This document shows, in pieces, positions 54,665 through 64,000 of a DNA stretch of 64,000 nucleotides. Location of the stretch: the NCBI RefSeq assembly GCF_000151315.2, contig NW_011887303.1, positions 680,719-744,718 of the forward strand, given 5' to 3'. Every line of letters begins with the position of its first letter. Position 1 is the stretch's first letter. Position numbers and translations under genes: made by a program. This DNA is from Capsaspora owczarzaki ATCC 30864. Lineage: Eukaryota > Opisthokonta > Filasterea. The notes below the pieces were generated by a model, which saw only the letters and a program-made list of their open reading frames with translations, was not told the DNA's origin and did not search any database.

Positions 54665-54802
54665 AGAAGCCATGTGAGCACACTTTCTCTACAGTACTAT
54701 CGTTTATGACTTGTTCATGGTCGTCTCGTGCCAATTATGCTTCATTTTTCTACAGTAAATAGTTTTTGTTAGCCGTTCATATGAACGTTTGACCCTGACG
54801 GT
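54665..54802. other. Convergent 3' region
   Basis: 138 bp between the syntaxin 17 stop and the stop of the opposing gene. It contains TACAGTA repeats (54693, 54753) and a TTCATATGAA palindrome (54776-54785); nothing else is seen. Confidence 0.5.
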
Positions 54803-56969
54803 TTAGAGCAACGAAGCCTCTGGCGGGTCGGAATGGACATAGGCAATGTTGTTTACGAGCACGGACGCTCGAGCTTTGCCATCGAGAGCACGCAGCTGCA
54901 GCGTCCACCCTTCAGTCACCCACCCTCCAGCAAAGGTCACATTGGTATCCAGCTCGAGACGCAGCATGGCAGCTGTAGCGGCTGCAAGTGCAAATGTGAT
55001 TGGAAGCTGCTCGATTGCGTCCGGCGCCAGAACACCGTGCGCCGACTTGTTTCTCAGCTCGAAAAACGAAGCCGATCCCGGGGCGAGCCGAATGACGTTG
55101 CTCGAATCATACTGAGCAGAATCGTTTTCACTCCGAGTCGTCCAAGGGCGAAGAAATGGGGGCGCGACTTGGCGAAGCTTCCAGCGACACCGCGAGCCGG
55201 GGAAAGGATTGGAAAAGGTAAGAGTTGCAGACGAGGAGGAATCGGTGCCCATTGGGAACCGCACCATCACTACTGTCGAAAGTTCGCTCTTGCTGGGAGT
55301 CGCAGTTTGCCCATTGGATAATGCAGGCTGGGAGGACTGCGTCGGAGAAGATTGGGACGATTGGCTTGGAGCCTGCACTGAGTGGTGGAAACTAGAACCT
55401 TGTGGTGGGAGTTGTTGCACAGATTGGGTGGCTTGGCTGGGTTGGGCTTGCATGGAGCGGTGTAAATCAGACGGCTGCTGCTGCTGCTGTTGTTGTGGAG
55501 CTGCAGCGCTATTGGAAAGCACACGGCCTCGAAGGCGAAGACTGGCCAATTGCGAAGAGACCACTGCGCCCTGCACCACAGGTGTAACTTGCAACTCAAG
55601 TACTGCCAGCAGATCGTTCAAAATTGGAGGCTGCAGTTGGGAAATCAGTGCGGGATTGGCGTCAAACACGATTACAATCTGTGCTTCCTGGGTTGGTTGA
55701 AGCAAGTGGGCGCTGGGCGGTTGCAAAGCAAAGAACTGGGCACAGACTTGGGGTGCCGGACTGTGCTCGTTGGGCACGATCCGAGCAGCAATCTCACAGG
55801 GGCGTGAATCAGTGTTTCGGACATTAAACTTCATCCTCTGTAGTCCACCAGCAACCGAGGCGCACGACTCGAGCAGGTTGTGTCCACTGAGGGCGATGGA
55901 TGGCTGGGAGATTGGTGTTCGAGCATTGGGCATGGCGGTCGCAGGGCGTTGTTGCGCAGGTGCCAGAACGCTGTCCCCTTCAATGATGTGGCCAATCAGC
56001 TTGCCGGTGGTGCTCGCCGATGTGTGCGGTTGAACATTTTCTTTTTGAGGCGGAGACGACAAGCTCTTCCTTGCAGATGGATTGCTGGTTGGCTGGTGTA
56101 GGCTGACGGGGACAGTTTCGGGCCGAACAGCTGGCTGACTGCTCGAGGTGCTTGCCAGAGTACGAGTTGGGGCTGCAGAGGATGAAGTCGTCACCGCAGA
56201 TGGATGTGCTGGTGAGTGTGCTGATGAGGATGTGTGCGCTCCGGAAGCTGGTTGTGCCGCGCTCTTCGTCGCGTCTTCTTCCTCGTCGTCATCCTCGGCA
56301 TCAGAGATCGCGGCTGGAGCGGTAACGTAGAGTGGAGCGGTTGGCGCAAACCGATTCACTTGCGGAGTTCGAGAGTAACTATATGGATCAACGGGCTTTG
56401 TGGTGCTAGCTGGTTGGTTTGTGCCAGCGGCCGTTCGCTTGGCAGCGGCCGACGCCGGATTGCTTCGAAAGTGTGGCCGCAGCGGCGTTGCAACTGACCT
56501 GCTATCCAGCGCGCCAAGTTCATGGGAACGCTGTCCAAAAAATGCACCTGGCGTCATGGGAACGAGCTGCGGCGCTGGCTCAGAACGGGACGGAGGGGTC
56601 GCGCTTTGCATACGCGCCGCCCCTTTGGAGGGTTGCGAGGCACTGCGGCCCGCACCAGGTGCAATGGTACTATCATCGCTCCATAACGCCGATGTCACGT
56701 TATTCGAGTCGACGTCCGAGTCGTCCAAGAGCTGGCCGGCAATGGACTCGAGCGGAACAAAAGTGGTACTTGCGCTCGTCCACGTCGCCAGCGGCCGCAA
56801 CGGTGTAGAGAACACGGACGCAGCAGCTGACGATGTGCTGGCCCCAGGGGTCATGGTTCCGACGCTGGCTGCAGCAGCAGCGTGACCCTGACTGTGACTG
56901 GGCGTTGCATTGCGGCTGACTGAGCTCGATCTGACTGCCGCTGGAGACAGCGAGAAGCTGCTTGAGCTC
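54803..56969 (-). CDS. Low-complexity protein with possible ASH/SPD-2-like domains, 3' exon(s); 5' end not resolved
   Basis: The last exon (56969-54803) enters in phase 2 after CTGCAG and codes for about 722 residues. Its first half is Ser/Ala/Pro/Thr-rich and disordered. From about residue 370 a beta-rich region appears: RMKFNVRNTDSRPCEIAARIV, ALQPPSAHLLQPTQEAQIVIVF and LASLRLRGRVL. After a Gln-rich linker comes VVMVRFPMGTDSSSSATLTF, SRCRWKLRQVAPPFLRPW and SASFFELRNKSAHGVL. These alternate like immunoglobulin-type ASH/MSP modules of centrosomal SPD-2/CEP192 proteins, but the match is from memory and weak. Upstream exon(s) must lie above 56970; I could not fix them. I would call it hypothetical if the ASH idea fails. 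Confidence 0.45.
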
Positions 56970-57802
<833 letters not shown>

Positions 57803-58981
57803 TTATTCATCGTCGCCGCTTTCGAGGTTGATCGTGTCACCAAGCTTGGCATACAGTGCGCGCTTGAGCTCGACCATCTTTGCTCGGATGGAGGCAACCT
57901 GTGATTTGTAGGAACATGTACGGAGGACACACCAGTGAGCTCGTTCGTCGGCAAGTTTCGTGCCACACCCGCACAAGAGATCAGAACAACCACAACCCCC
58001 CACACACACACCACCTTGTTTTTTGCTCGTTCCTTACCTCTTCTTGTTGCTTGTTGACCTCTGCAGTCACCTTCTCGGTCGCTGCGGTGAGCATCTCTGT
58101 AGCCTTGTCAGCGGGCATTTCGACAAACACCTCGCCCAATCGGTACCTATGCACCACCCCCAAACCAACACACGCAACATGAGAATTTGGTCGTAGACGC
58201 ATCTTGCTTCACTGAAGCTGACCAAGTAATACGCGTACCGAACAGGTGCTTCGTCCGAGTCTGCCAGCAGAATGCTCTCCTCGGCGTCGCTGAAGCCATC
58301 CAATCGCTTCTACTCGATCAGAATTGTTTTTTTCCGGGCACATTGTGTTGACCATGATATTGCCAATAGACCCACAGTGTTCAGCAGTGAGCATGCGAAT
58401 GCTCAAGCATGGACCAGCCAACCCCAAGCTCCTGCCTCCGACTCCGACCCGACTCCGACTCCATCAATCGCACCTTGTTGATCTTGATCAGCTCGTCGAG
58501 CTCGTCTGCGCGGTTGTTGAGGCGGCCAAACAGGTTGATGCGCTCCTGGTCTTCCCAAGTGAGTTGCGGCTCACTGTCGCTTGCTACTGCTGCGGCCTGC
58601 CACGCAAAAACGAAGCACACGTGTTTGTAGTATGGGATCAATGTGAGCAAATGCGCATGTCGTGGGGTCAGCGGCGGCGGCGGTGGTGGAGCGATCCGCT
58701 TTGGTTCCAAAGTGGTCCAAAAAGCGAGATCTCAACATGCTTTGGGTGAGCTTTTCGTAAGGCGTTTCAATCGTGTTTCACGATGAGTGTATACGGCGGT
58801 GCTAACTAATCTGCCAACACTTGTGTCAGCTTTTCTAGGAATCGACCACTTCGCTCTAACTCTCCGGCTTCCTCATCACACTCAGGCGCTCGCAGTATTA
58901 TTATTATTATAGTGATGGAAGCTTCCATCATTATTCCGCTGGCTCAGCCGGCTCAGACAACGTGTTCCAGCAAAGTACCAT
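57803..58981 (-). CDS. PFDN4: Prefoldin subunit 4, 5 exons (first is ATG only)
   Basis: Exons 58596-58474, 58309-58239, 58146-58038 and 57898-57803 encode AAAVASDSEPQLTWEDQERI, then KRLDGFSDAEESILLAD, VRYRLGEVFVEMPAD and RALYAKLGDTINLESGDD. This aligns throughout with human PFDN4 (TFEDQQKINKF, DDIMLADDD, IPYQIGDVF, LYAKFGSNINLEADES). Exon 2 starts in phase 0 without a Met. The sequence AAAATG/GTACTT at 58981-58979 supplies a three-base exon that would give MAAAVAS, for 133 aa (human 134). Prefoldin 4 is a beta-type subunit of the hexamer that passes unfolded actin and tubulin to the CCT chaperonin. The first exon is inferred; the rest is secure. Confidence 0.88.
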
Positions 58982-59436
58982 TTTGTGCTCAGGTCGTGAT
59001 TGAAATCGAAGACTGTTTCAAGCGCTTGATTTAGACAGGTAGGCTTTTTCAAACAATGCTATGAAATTTGACACGGTTGGATGAGGTTGACATTGTTGCA
59101 AGAATTGGCGTTGCTGCGATCTGAGTTGAGCTTTGCTGAGCTCGTGAGTTTCGGTCGAGTCCAACCCCCCTCCCTTCCCGCCGCGCCTCACATCGAAGAT
59201 CAAAACCCATCGCATCACTTCAGTCTTCATTGTCCATTGATTTCTGAGCATTTTACTCTTTGTTCTCAAGCTGCGCCTCAATCGCTTGTGCTCACTCCCC
59301 CCGCCTCCAGCCTCCAGCCACCTGACCGCCCCCCTAGCCAGCCACCGGCCGCCTCTCGAGGACTAGGATCGTGCCATTTCGTGAATAAGTCTGGCCCCCT
59401 TCCCCCGCGTTTGTCCCACCTTGGGCCCCTCCTCGA
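58982..59436. promoter_or_regulatory. Divergent region PFDN4 / SLC35C2-like gene
   Basis: 455 bp between the proposed PFDN4 ATG and the transporter ATG, pyrimidine-rich on the plus strand near 59290-59430. It probably holds both promoters; no clear TATA box. Confidence 0.4.
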
Positions 59437-60939
59437 ATGTCTGGACTCCGCCATGCGTTGGTGCGCTTCCTCGCGCCACTGGCGAGCATTCTGCTGTGGT
59501 ACGTGTTCTCTGTCGGCCTGACGTACTACAACCGATGGCTGCTGCGAAGCTACGGCTTCCACTTCCCCATCACTCTGACCATGGTCCACATGACTGTCAA
59601 CTGGACGCTCTGCTGGATTGTGCGCGCTGCCGACGAATCACGGCAGAATCGCCCGCGAACCACACTCAATTGGCGCCAAACACTGACCAAGGTGAGGTGT
59701 CGACGAGATTAGCACAGGAGAGTGCTTGGTGCTTGCTCCATGTTGGTGTGTTGATTAAAGTTGAATCGAAAAAAATGGCTGGAGGAGGGGGGGGGAAACG
59801 AGAATCAACACGACAGCTCAAATTTCCACTCACTTGGACGTGCTACACTGCACTCCAAATACATGGATGCGATGCGATCTCGACAGGTGGTGCCGTGTGC
59901 ATTGATGGCTGCGCTGGATATCGCCCTGTCGAATTCCGCCATCATGATGGTCACGGTCATTCTGTATACCATGATCAAGGCCAGTTCCATCGTGTTTCTG
60001 CTCGGGTTTGCCATTCTCTTCCGCATTGAGCGCTTCCGCGCCAATCTCATTGCCGTCGTCCTGTCCATCTGCGTGGGACTGATTTTGTTCTCGTACGGAA
60101 GCACCACCGTTGACGTTCTGGGGTTGTTTGTGACGCTCGGTGCAGCGATGAGCGGCGGTTTGCGGTGGGTGTTGGTTCAAGTTCTTGTTCAAGGCAACGC
60201 TGGGCATGGGCATGGACCAAGCAAACCGGGACCCGAGCAACGCGAGCGCATCCTGAACGGACCGCTCGATACACTGTACCATCTCACATCCGTCATGGCA
60301 TTGCTGTTACTCCCGTTGGCCATGTACTTTGAAGGTGCGGCGCTCTTCTCGTCCGACCTCTTCCATGATTCGGCCACCCGACTCGCAACCACGATCGCAG
60401 TGTTGCTGGTCGGAGGCACGCTCGCCTTCATGATGAACTTTTGCGAGTACCTGCTCATCTGGCAAACGTCCGGGTTGGTGATGGCTGTGGCTGGCGTAGT
60501 CAAGGACGTTGTCACGATTGCGATTTCCGCCATGTTCCTCCACGAGGATCGCTTTTCCGAAATTAATATCGTGGGCGGGGTGGCCTTGTTCTTTGGTGTG
60601 GCCTTCTTTCACTACATCAAGTACCAGCAGCACAAGCATGTTGGAGGGGGGATGGAAGCCGACGCTGGTTCGGCCACCCACCACTTTGACTCTAGCGCCG
60701 ATGAACGCTATGCATACTCGAGAACGAGCGATACTTCCAGACTATTGTCGCAAGGCAATGACATACAACTGGACCAGTTTCAGCAAGTAGACGCGTACCC
60801 AAACGTCCGGAATGGCAGCCGAGTCTCGCCTGAATCACACTCGCCGCTTTCAGACGACGAGTCGACCATCCGGGTCTATCCATCGCGGTTTCGGCAACGC
60901 AAGGAGACGTCGTCCAAGCGAGCAGATCATGAAGCCTAG
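59437..60939 (+). CDS. SLC35C2-like nucleotide-sugar/triose-phosphate transporter family protein, 2 exons
   Basis: Exons 59437-59691 and 59887-60939 (phase 0) give 435 aa. About ten hydrophobic segments are seen. Diagnostic stretches are LLWYVFSVGLTYYNRWLL, ALDIALSNSAIMMVTVILYT, MIKASSIVFLLGFAILF, SGGLRWVLVQVLVQ, PLDTLYHLTSVMALLLLP and SGLVMAVAGVVKDVVTI, which match SLC35C2/OVCOV1 (YNKWL, LSNWSFLYVTVSLYTM, GGIRWTLTQ, IAGIFKE). SLC35C2 sits in the early secretory pathway and influences GDP-fucose supply and Notch fucosylation in mammals; the substrate here is not known. The C-terminus has about 130 polar residues rich in His, Ser and Arg that the human protein lacks. Confidence 0.87.
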
Positions 60940-61155
60940 GAGGAGCGTTGATGCTGGTTTGATGTGTTGTGTGCTTGTTTCATAATTTATTCCATTCTCA
61001 TTCTCTTCCGTCACCCCTCTGTCTCTATCGTATTTATTATTTCTTGATCCCCATCAAATTCCCTGTTCTATTTTTGTGTCTAGACTCGACTCTGAGTGCA
61101 GTCCACCTTGTTTGCTTTTGTTGTTGTTTTCCATTGTACACTTTTTTTTTCCAGC

Positions 61156-61719
61156 ATGTCCAAAGCAAAAGGAGCGGCCGGCGGAGCACACATTGTCGTC
61201 GCCACGCTCAAGCTGCTCATTCCCGCTGGCAAGGCTGCGCCTGCGCCTCCATTGGGCCCCGCGCTGGGTCAGAAGGGTGTCGCGATCGGCCAGTTCGTCA
61301 AGGACTTCAACGACCAGACAAAGCAGTTTGTGCCAGGGACGGAGCTGCCCGTGCGACTTGCCGTCAAGGGCGATCGCTCTTATTCATACACAGTGGGCCA
61401 GCCAACCACGGCGTACTTTGTGCTGCGCGCAGCGGGCCTGGCCAAGGGCGCAAAGGCGGCCGGCAAGGAAGTCATGGGCACCATCTCGCTGCGGCACGTG
61501 TATGAGATCGCCCAGATCAAGCTCAAGGACCCGTCCGTCAAACATCTGAACATGCAGACCATGGCACAGTGCGTTATTGGCACCGCCCGCGCGCTCGGCG
61601 TAAGGGTCATTGACGATCGGCCAAAGAACGTCAAGGCGGCTGCTGCGGCTGCTGCGGCTGCTGCTGCTCCTGCTACCTCCGCTCCTGCTGGCGCAGCACC
61701 CGCAGTAGCAACGGCATAG
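61156..61719 (+). CDS. MRPL11: Ribosomal protein uL11, mitochondrial type (MRPL11)
   Basis: Single coding exon of 187 aa. L11 signatures are LLIPAGKAAPAPPLGPALGQ (the PPxGPALGQ loop), GVAIGQFVKDFND, and the C-terminal RNA-binding helix region ending TMAQCVIGTARALGVRVID. The bacterial-like sequence marks it as the organellar form, not cytosolic L12/uL11. uL11 forms the base of the GTPase-associated stalk. No long presequence is present (MSKAKGAAGGAHIVV), as in human MRPL11. The C-terminus is an Ala-rich tail. A poly(T) plus CCAG acceptor ends one base before the ATG, so a 5'UTR intron is probable. The gap after the transporter gene is 216 bp. Confidence 0.92.
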   Translation: MSKAKGAAGGAHIVVATLKLLIPAGKAAPAPPLGPALGQKGVAIGQFVKDFNDQTKQFVPGTELPVRLAVKGDRSYSYTVGQPTTAYFVLRAAGLAKGAKAAGKEVMGTISLRHVYEIAQIKLKDPSVKHLNMQTMAQCVIGTARALGVRVIDDRPKNVKAAAAAAAAAAAPATSAPAGAAPAVATA

Positions 61720-61972
61720 ACACGTTTCTTTCGTGTGTATGTGAATCTCTTGCGAGTTTACCTGTCAACCGTATGGTTCTGGGAAAGGTTTTTTTGCTGT
61801 TTGAATAATTTGACGCCATCTCTCTTTGGTTGCTGGATTCAGCGTTCGATCTCATTGCGACTCAGAGATGGAAGGGTTTTGGTTTTCTATTGCGTGAAGC
61901 AACGCATGCATGTTGTTGTACGATTCGATGAGAGCTGCAAAGGCAGGTAAATCTATTCTGGCAGCACAGCTT
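61720..61972. other. Convergent 3' region MRPL11 / TRIP13
   Basis: 253 bp between two stop codons. Nothing beyond presumed 3'UTRs is seen. Confidence 0.5.
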
Positions 61973-64000
61973 TCACTCGGTCTCGACGGCAGTGCGATGT
62001 TGATCTTCCGCCACGTTGTGCAAGGCAGTGATAAAGGCCTGAAGCGTCATTGTAACGGTTCCATTGCTGTAGAACGCGTGAGCCAGCAGAGGGAGTTTTT
62101 TGAGGGTTCGCCCGCTGATCCCCTAAAAAGTCGAAACACATCAAAAAGTCTAGTTGTTGGGCCCTCTAACATGCACGATGCACACCGTTGTTGCATGATT
62201 AAGTGTACCTGAGCCGCCTTGGCTGCATCGCGGAGTCGCACGCTGGATAATACGCCGGGGGCACTAGGGTTGTCGACATTGTCGAGTGCGAGCTGCCGCC
62301 GAAAATGGAACCGAAACAAAGTCAACAAAACTCTCCTAAATCAAAAAGACCAACCATGCTCTGTGATACTCTTCTTCAGCTACTTGTCGACTTACCAGTT
62401 CGAGAACAGGCTCGACAGGAGCAATGATGCCTCGAAGCATGAGCTCTTGGATGGCAGTGAACAAGATCGTGTACACTGCGCGCCAGCTCGGATATCCCAC
62501 GTGCATTTTGATGTCAGCACGGTCCAAGAAGGCCTGTTGTGGGGGTGTGTTTGCATGCGCATGTCATCCGAGGCATGTTGCTGGTTCAGTGCGCAAGCGC
62601 AAATGATGGCAAAAAATGGCACATTTTTCATTCATCATCCACCTACAGCATCGATGCACTTGGTCAGGTTGGACGTCGCCATGAGCAGAACATTTCGATT
62701 ATGGCGGAGAGAGTCGATCTGTGTGAGTACTGCATTCACGACACGTAGCGCGTCCGAAGGGTCGGCGCCGGTTGAAGCAGACTGCCGCGCAGCCGTGATG
62801 CTCTCGACCTCGTCAATCAGAAGGCACACCAACGTGCGCTCATCGCGGACGACTTGACGAATGCGTGCAAACAAGCGCCCGACCAGCTTGCCACTCTCGC
62901 TAAAGTACTTGGAGAAGAGGTTGTGGCTGTTGATTTCAATGAAGCGGCCTTGCGCGAAATGCCGTCCAGACAGGCGAATGGCAAGTTTCTGTGCAAGTGC
63001 CTGTTTTGGAGACGACGGTGTGGGAGGGAAGGATGATGTCGGGATGCAAGTTAGGTCGATCGGACAGCGGACAAACCTGATAAAGTACTCTTCTACCTTG
63101 CAGAGCGACGTCTTGCCGGAGCCCGGTGGCCCATGCAGAAGAATCACGCGATTCCAAGACACCACGTTCGAGTTGACATTGTACTCGGAAAACAACATGG
63201 CCGTCGTCGCGTACTGTAACAGACGGCTTTGCACTTGGCCGTTTTGGTCAAACACCAAGCTTTCCCAAATACCGTGAAACTCGCGGTTTGGAATTGCATA
63301 TTCCATGCAGCTGGCATCCTCTTGCGCTGTCTCCTCGCCGGATGTTGGCTGTGCTCCATTCATGGCGGCTTGATCGCCATCGAATCCCGTCGTGTCGGCG
63401 TGGAACGACGGCGGGTGCTCGTGGTTTGAACCGGGTGCTTGATCCATGTCGATCGCTCCCGACGTGTCGGCATCGCTCATCTGATACAAATGCAGCATGA
63501 GCACAGTATTGTCGACCGACGACAATGGAGCCACTCCCGGGATGCCGGGGTCGACCTGAACATCTGCAAGCGAAACGACAATTCCTGGCTCGGCGGCGCT
63601 GGTCTTGTTATCCGATATGGAAATGAATTCGACGTTGTTTTGCAAGACTTGGTCCGTCCTGATGGTGGTTTGGGTGTATTTGGAGGCGGGGTGTGGGTAA
63701 AGGCACGATGTGATGCCGGTCAATTCATGCAATGTTGGTCTGGCAACGGAACCAAACTCTCAACCAGCAATGACAATTTCAAAACACACACAACCGACCC
63801 ACTTACACAAAATCCAGCCTGTGCAATGTAATGTTGGTACAAACACGATCGTGCTGGCGAAGATAGGAGAGAATACGCTCGCGCAGAGCTGAAAAGCTCA
63901 TGTCTGAATGGGGCTGTTGGCACACCTCGACATGCACCACCACACCGCGCCGGACAACCAACGCCGAGCTCGAGGAAAAGCTAGAACAACTTTTTGCATT
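61973..64000 (-). CDS. TRIP13: TRIP13/Pch2 AAA+ ATPase, 5' end beyond the window
   Basis: Exons in the window are 64000-63807 (open to the edge), 63658-63097, 63000-62647, 62533-62396, 62292-62209 and 62122-61973, with consistent phases. The N-terminal part reads VVHVEVCQQPHSD, like human TVHVEVHQRGSS. AAA+ motifs are VILLHGPPGSGKTSLCK (Walker A), LVCLLIDEVES (Walker B), EINSHNLFSKYFSESGKLV, PSDALRVVNAVLTQIDSL (sensor 1 region), FLDRADIKMHVGYPS (Arg finger) and GISGRTLKKLPLLAHA (sensor 2). TRIP13 remodels HORMA proteins such as MAD2 and HORMAD/Hop1 in the spindle checkpoint and in meiosis. An insert of about 60 acidic/His-rich residues (DMDQAPGSNHEHPPS) precedes the AAA domain. Confidence 0.93.

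Overview
The window is nuclear DNA of a unicellular eukaryote. Most genes are interrupted by short GT-AG introns (about 55-400 nt), intergenic gaps are small, GC is moderate to high, and coding regions carry many Ala/Gln/Ser/Asp homopolymers. The gene set includes sirtuin 7, MROH1, syntaxin 17, TRIP13 and STMP1-like proteins, and two multi-exon leucine-rich-repeat (LRR) receptors. This points to a holozoan or other opisthokont protist, and a filasterean such as Capsaspora is my best guess. The species assignment is inference from gene content and style, not from a match. Exon boundaries given here were placed by hand using splice sites, reading phase and remembered orthologue sequences; the exon sums are whole codons in each complete multi-exon model where I give a protein length.

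Left third (1-31 kb), compact housekeeping genes: an FAD-dependent oxidoreductase (+), SIRT7-type deacetylase (-), membrane SGNH/PC-esterase (+), STMP1-like mitochondrial micropeptide with a Gln/His tail (+), EMC4 (-), NOP10 (+), cathepsin L-like protease (-), Derlin (-), a very large chromodomain plus triple-PHD protein (-), ribosomal protein L10a (-), MAF1 (+), NDUFS3 (+) and an FCP1-type RNA polymerase II CTD phosphatase (+). Several lie head to head with under 400 bp between start codons.

Centre (31-40.4 kb): the 17-exon MROH1 HEAT-repeat gene (+) faces gamma-SNAP (-).

Accessory-like region (40.4-52.4 kb): two tandem paralogous receptor genes on the minus strand. Each LRR is a separate 72-nt exon flanked by phase-2 introns. 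Each protein then has a Cys-rich module, a Ser/Ala stalk, one membrane helix and a tail with 9-11 tyrosines in SH2/ITSM/ITIM-like settings. A TA-flanked DNA transposon with terminal inverted repeats and an internally deleted transposase sits in one mini-intron of the first gene. A poly(A)-ended retroposon with a 10-bp target duplication lies directly against the start codon of the second. Comparing the two paralogues shows the empty site of the retroposon.

Right end (52.4-64 kb): syntaxin 17 (+), a low-complexity protein with possible ASH/SPD-2-like domains (-), prefoldin 4 (-), an SLC35C2-like transporter (+), mitochondrial ribosomal protein L11 (+) and TRIP13/Pch2 (-), which runs off the right edge. 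No tRNA, rRNA or CRISPR was found.
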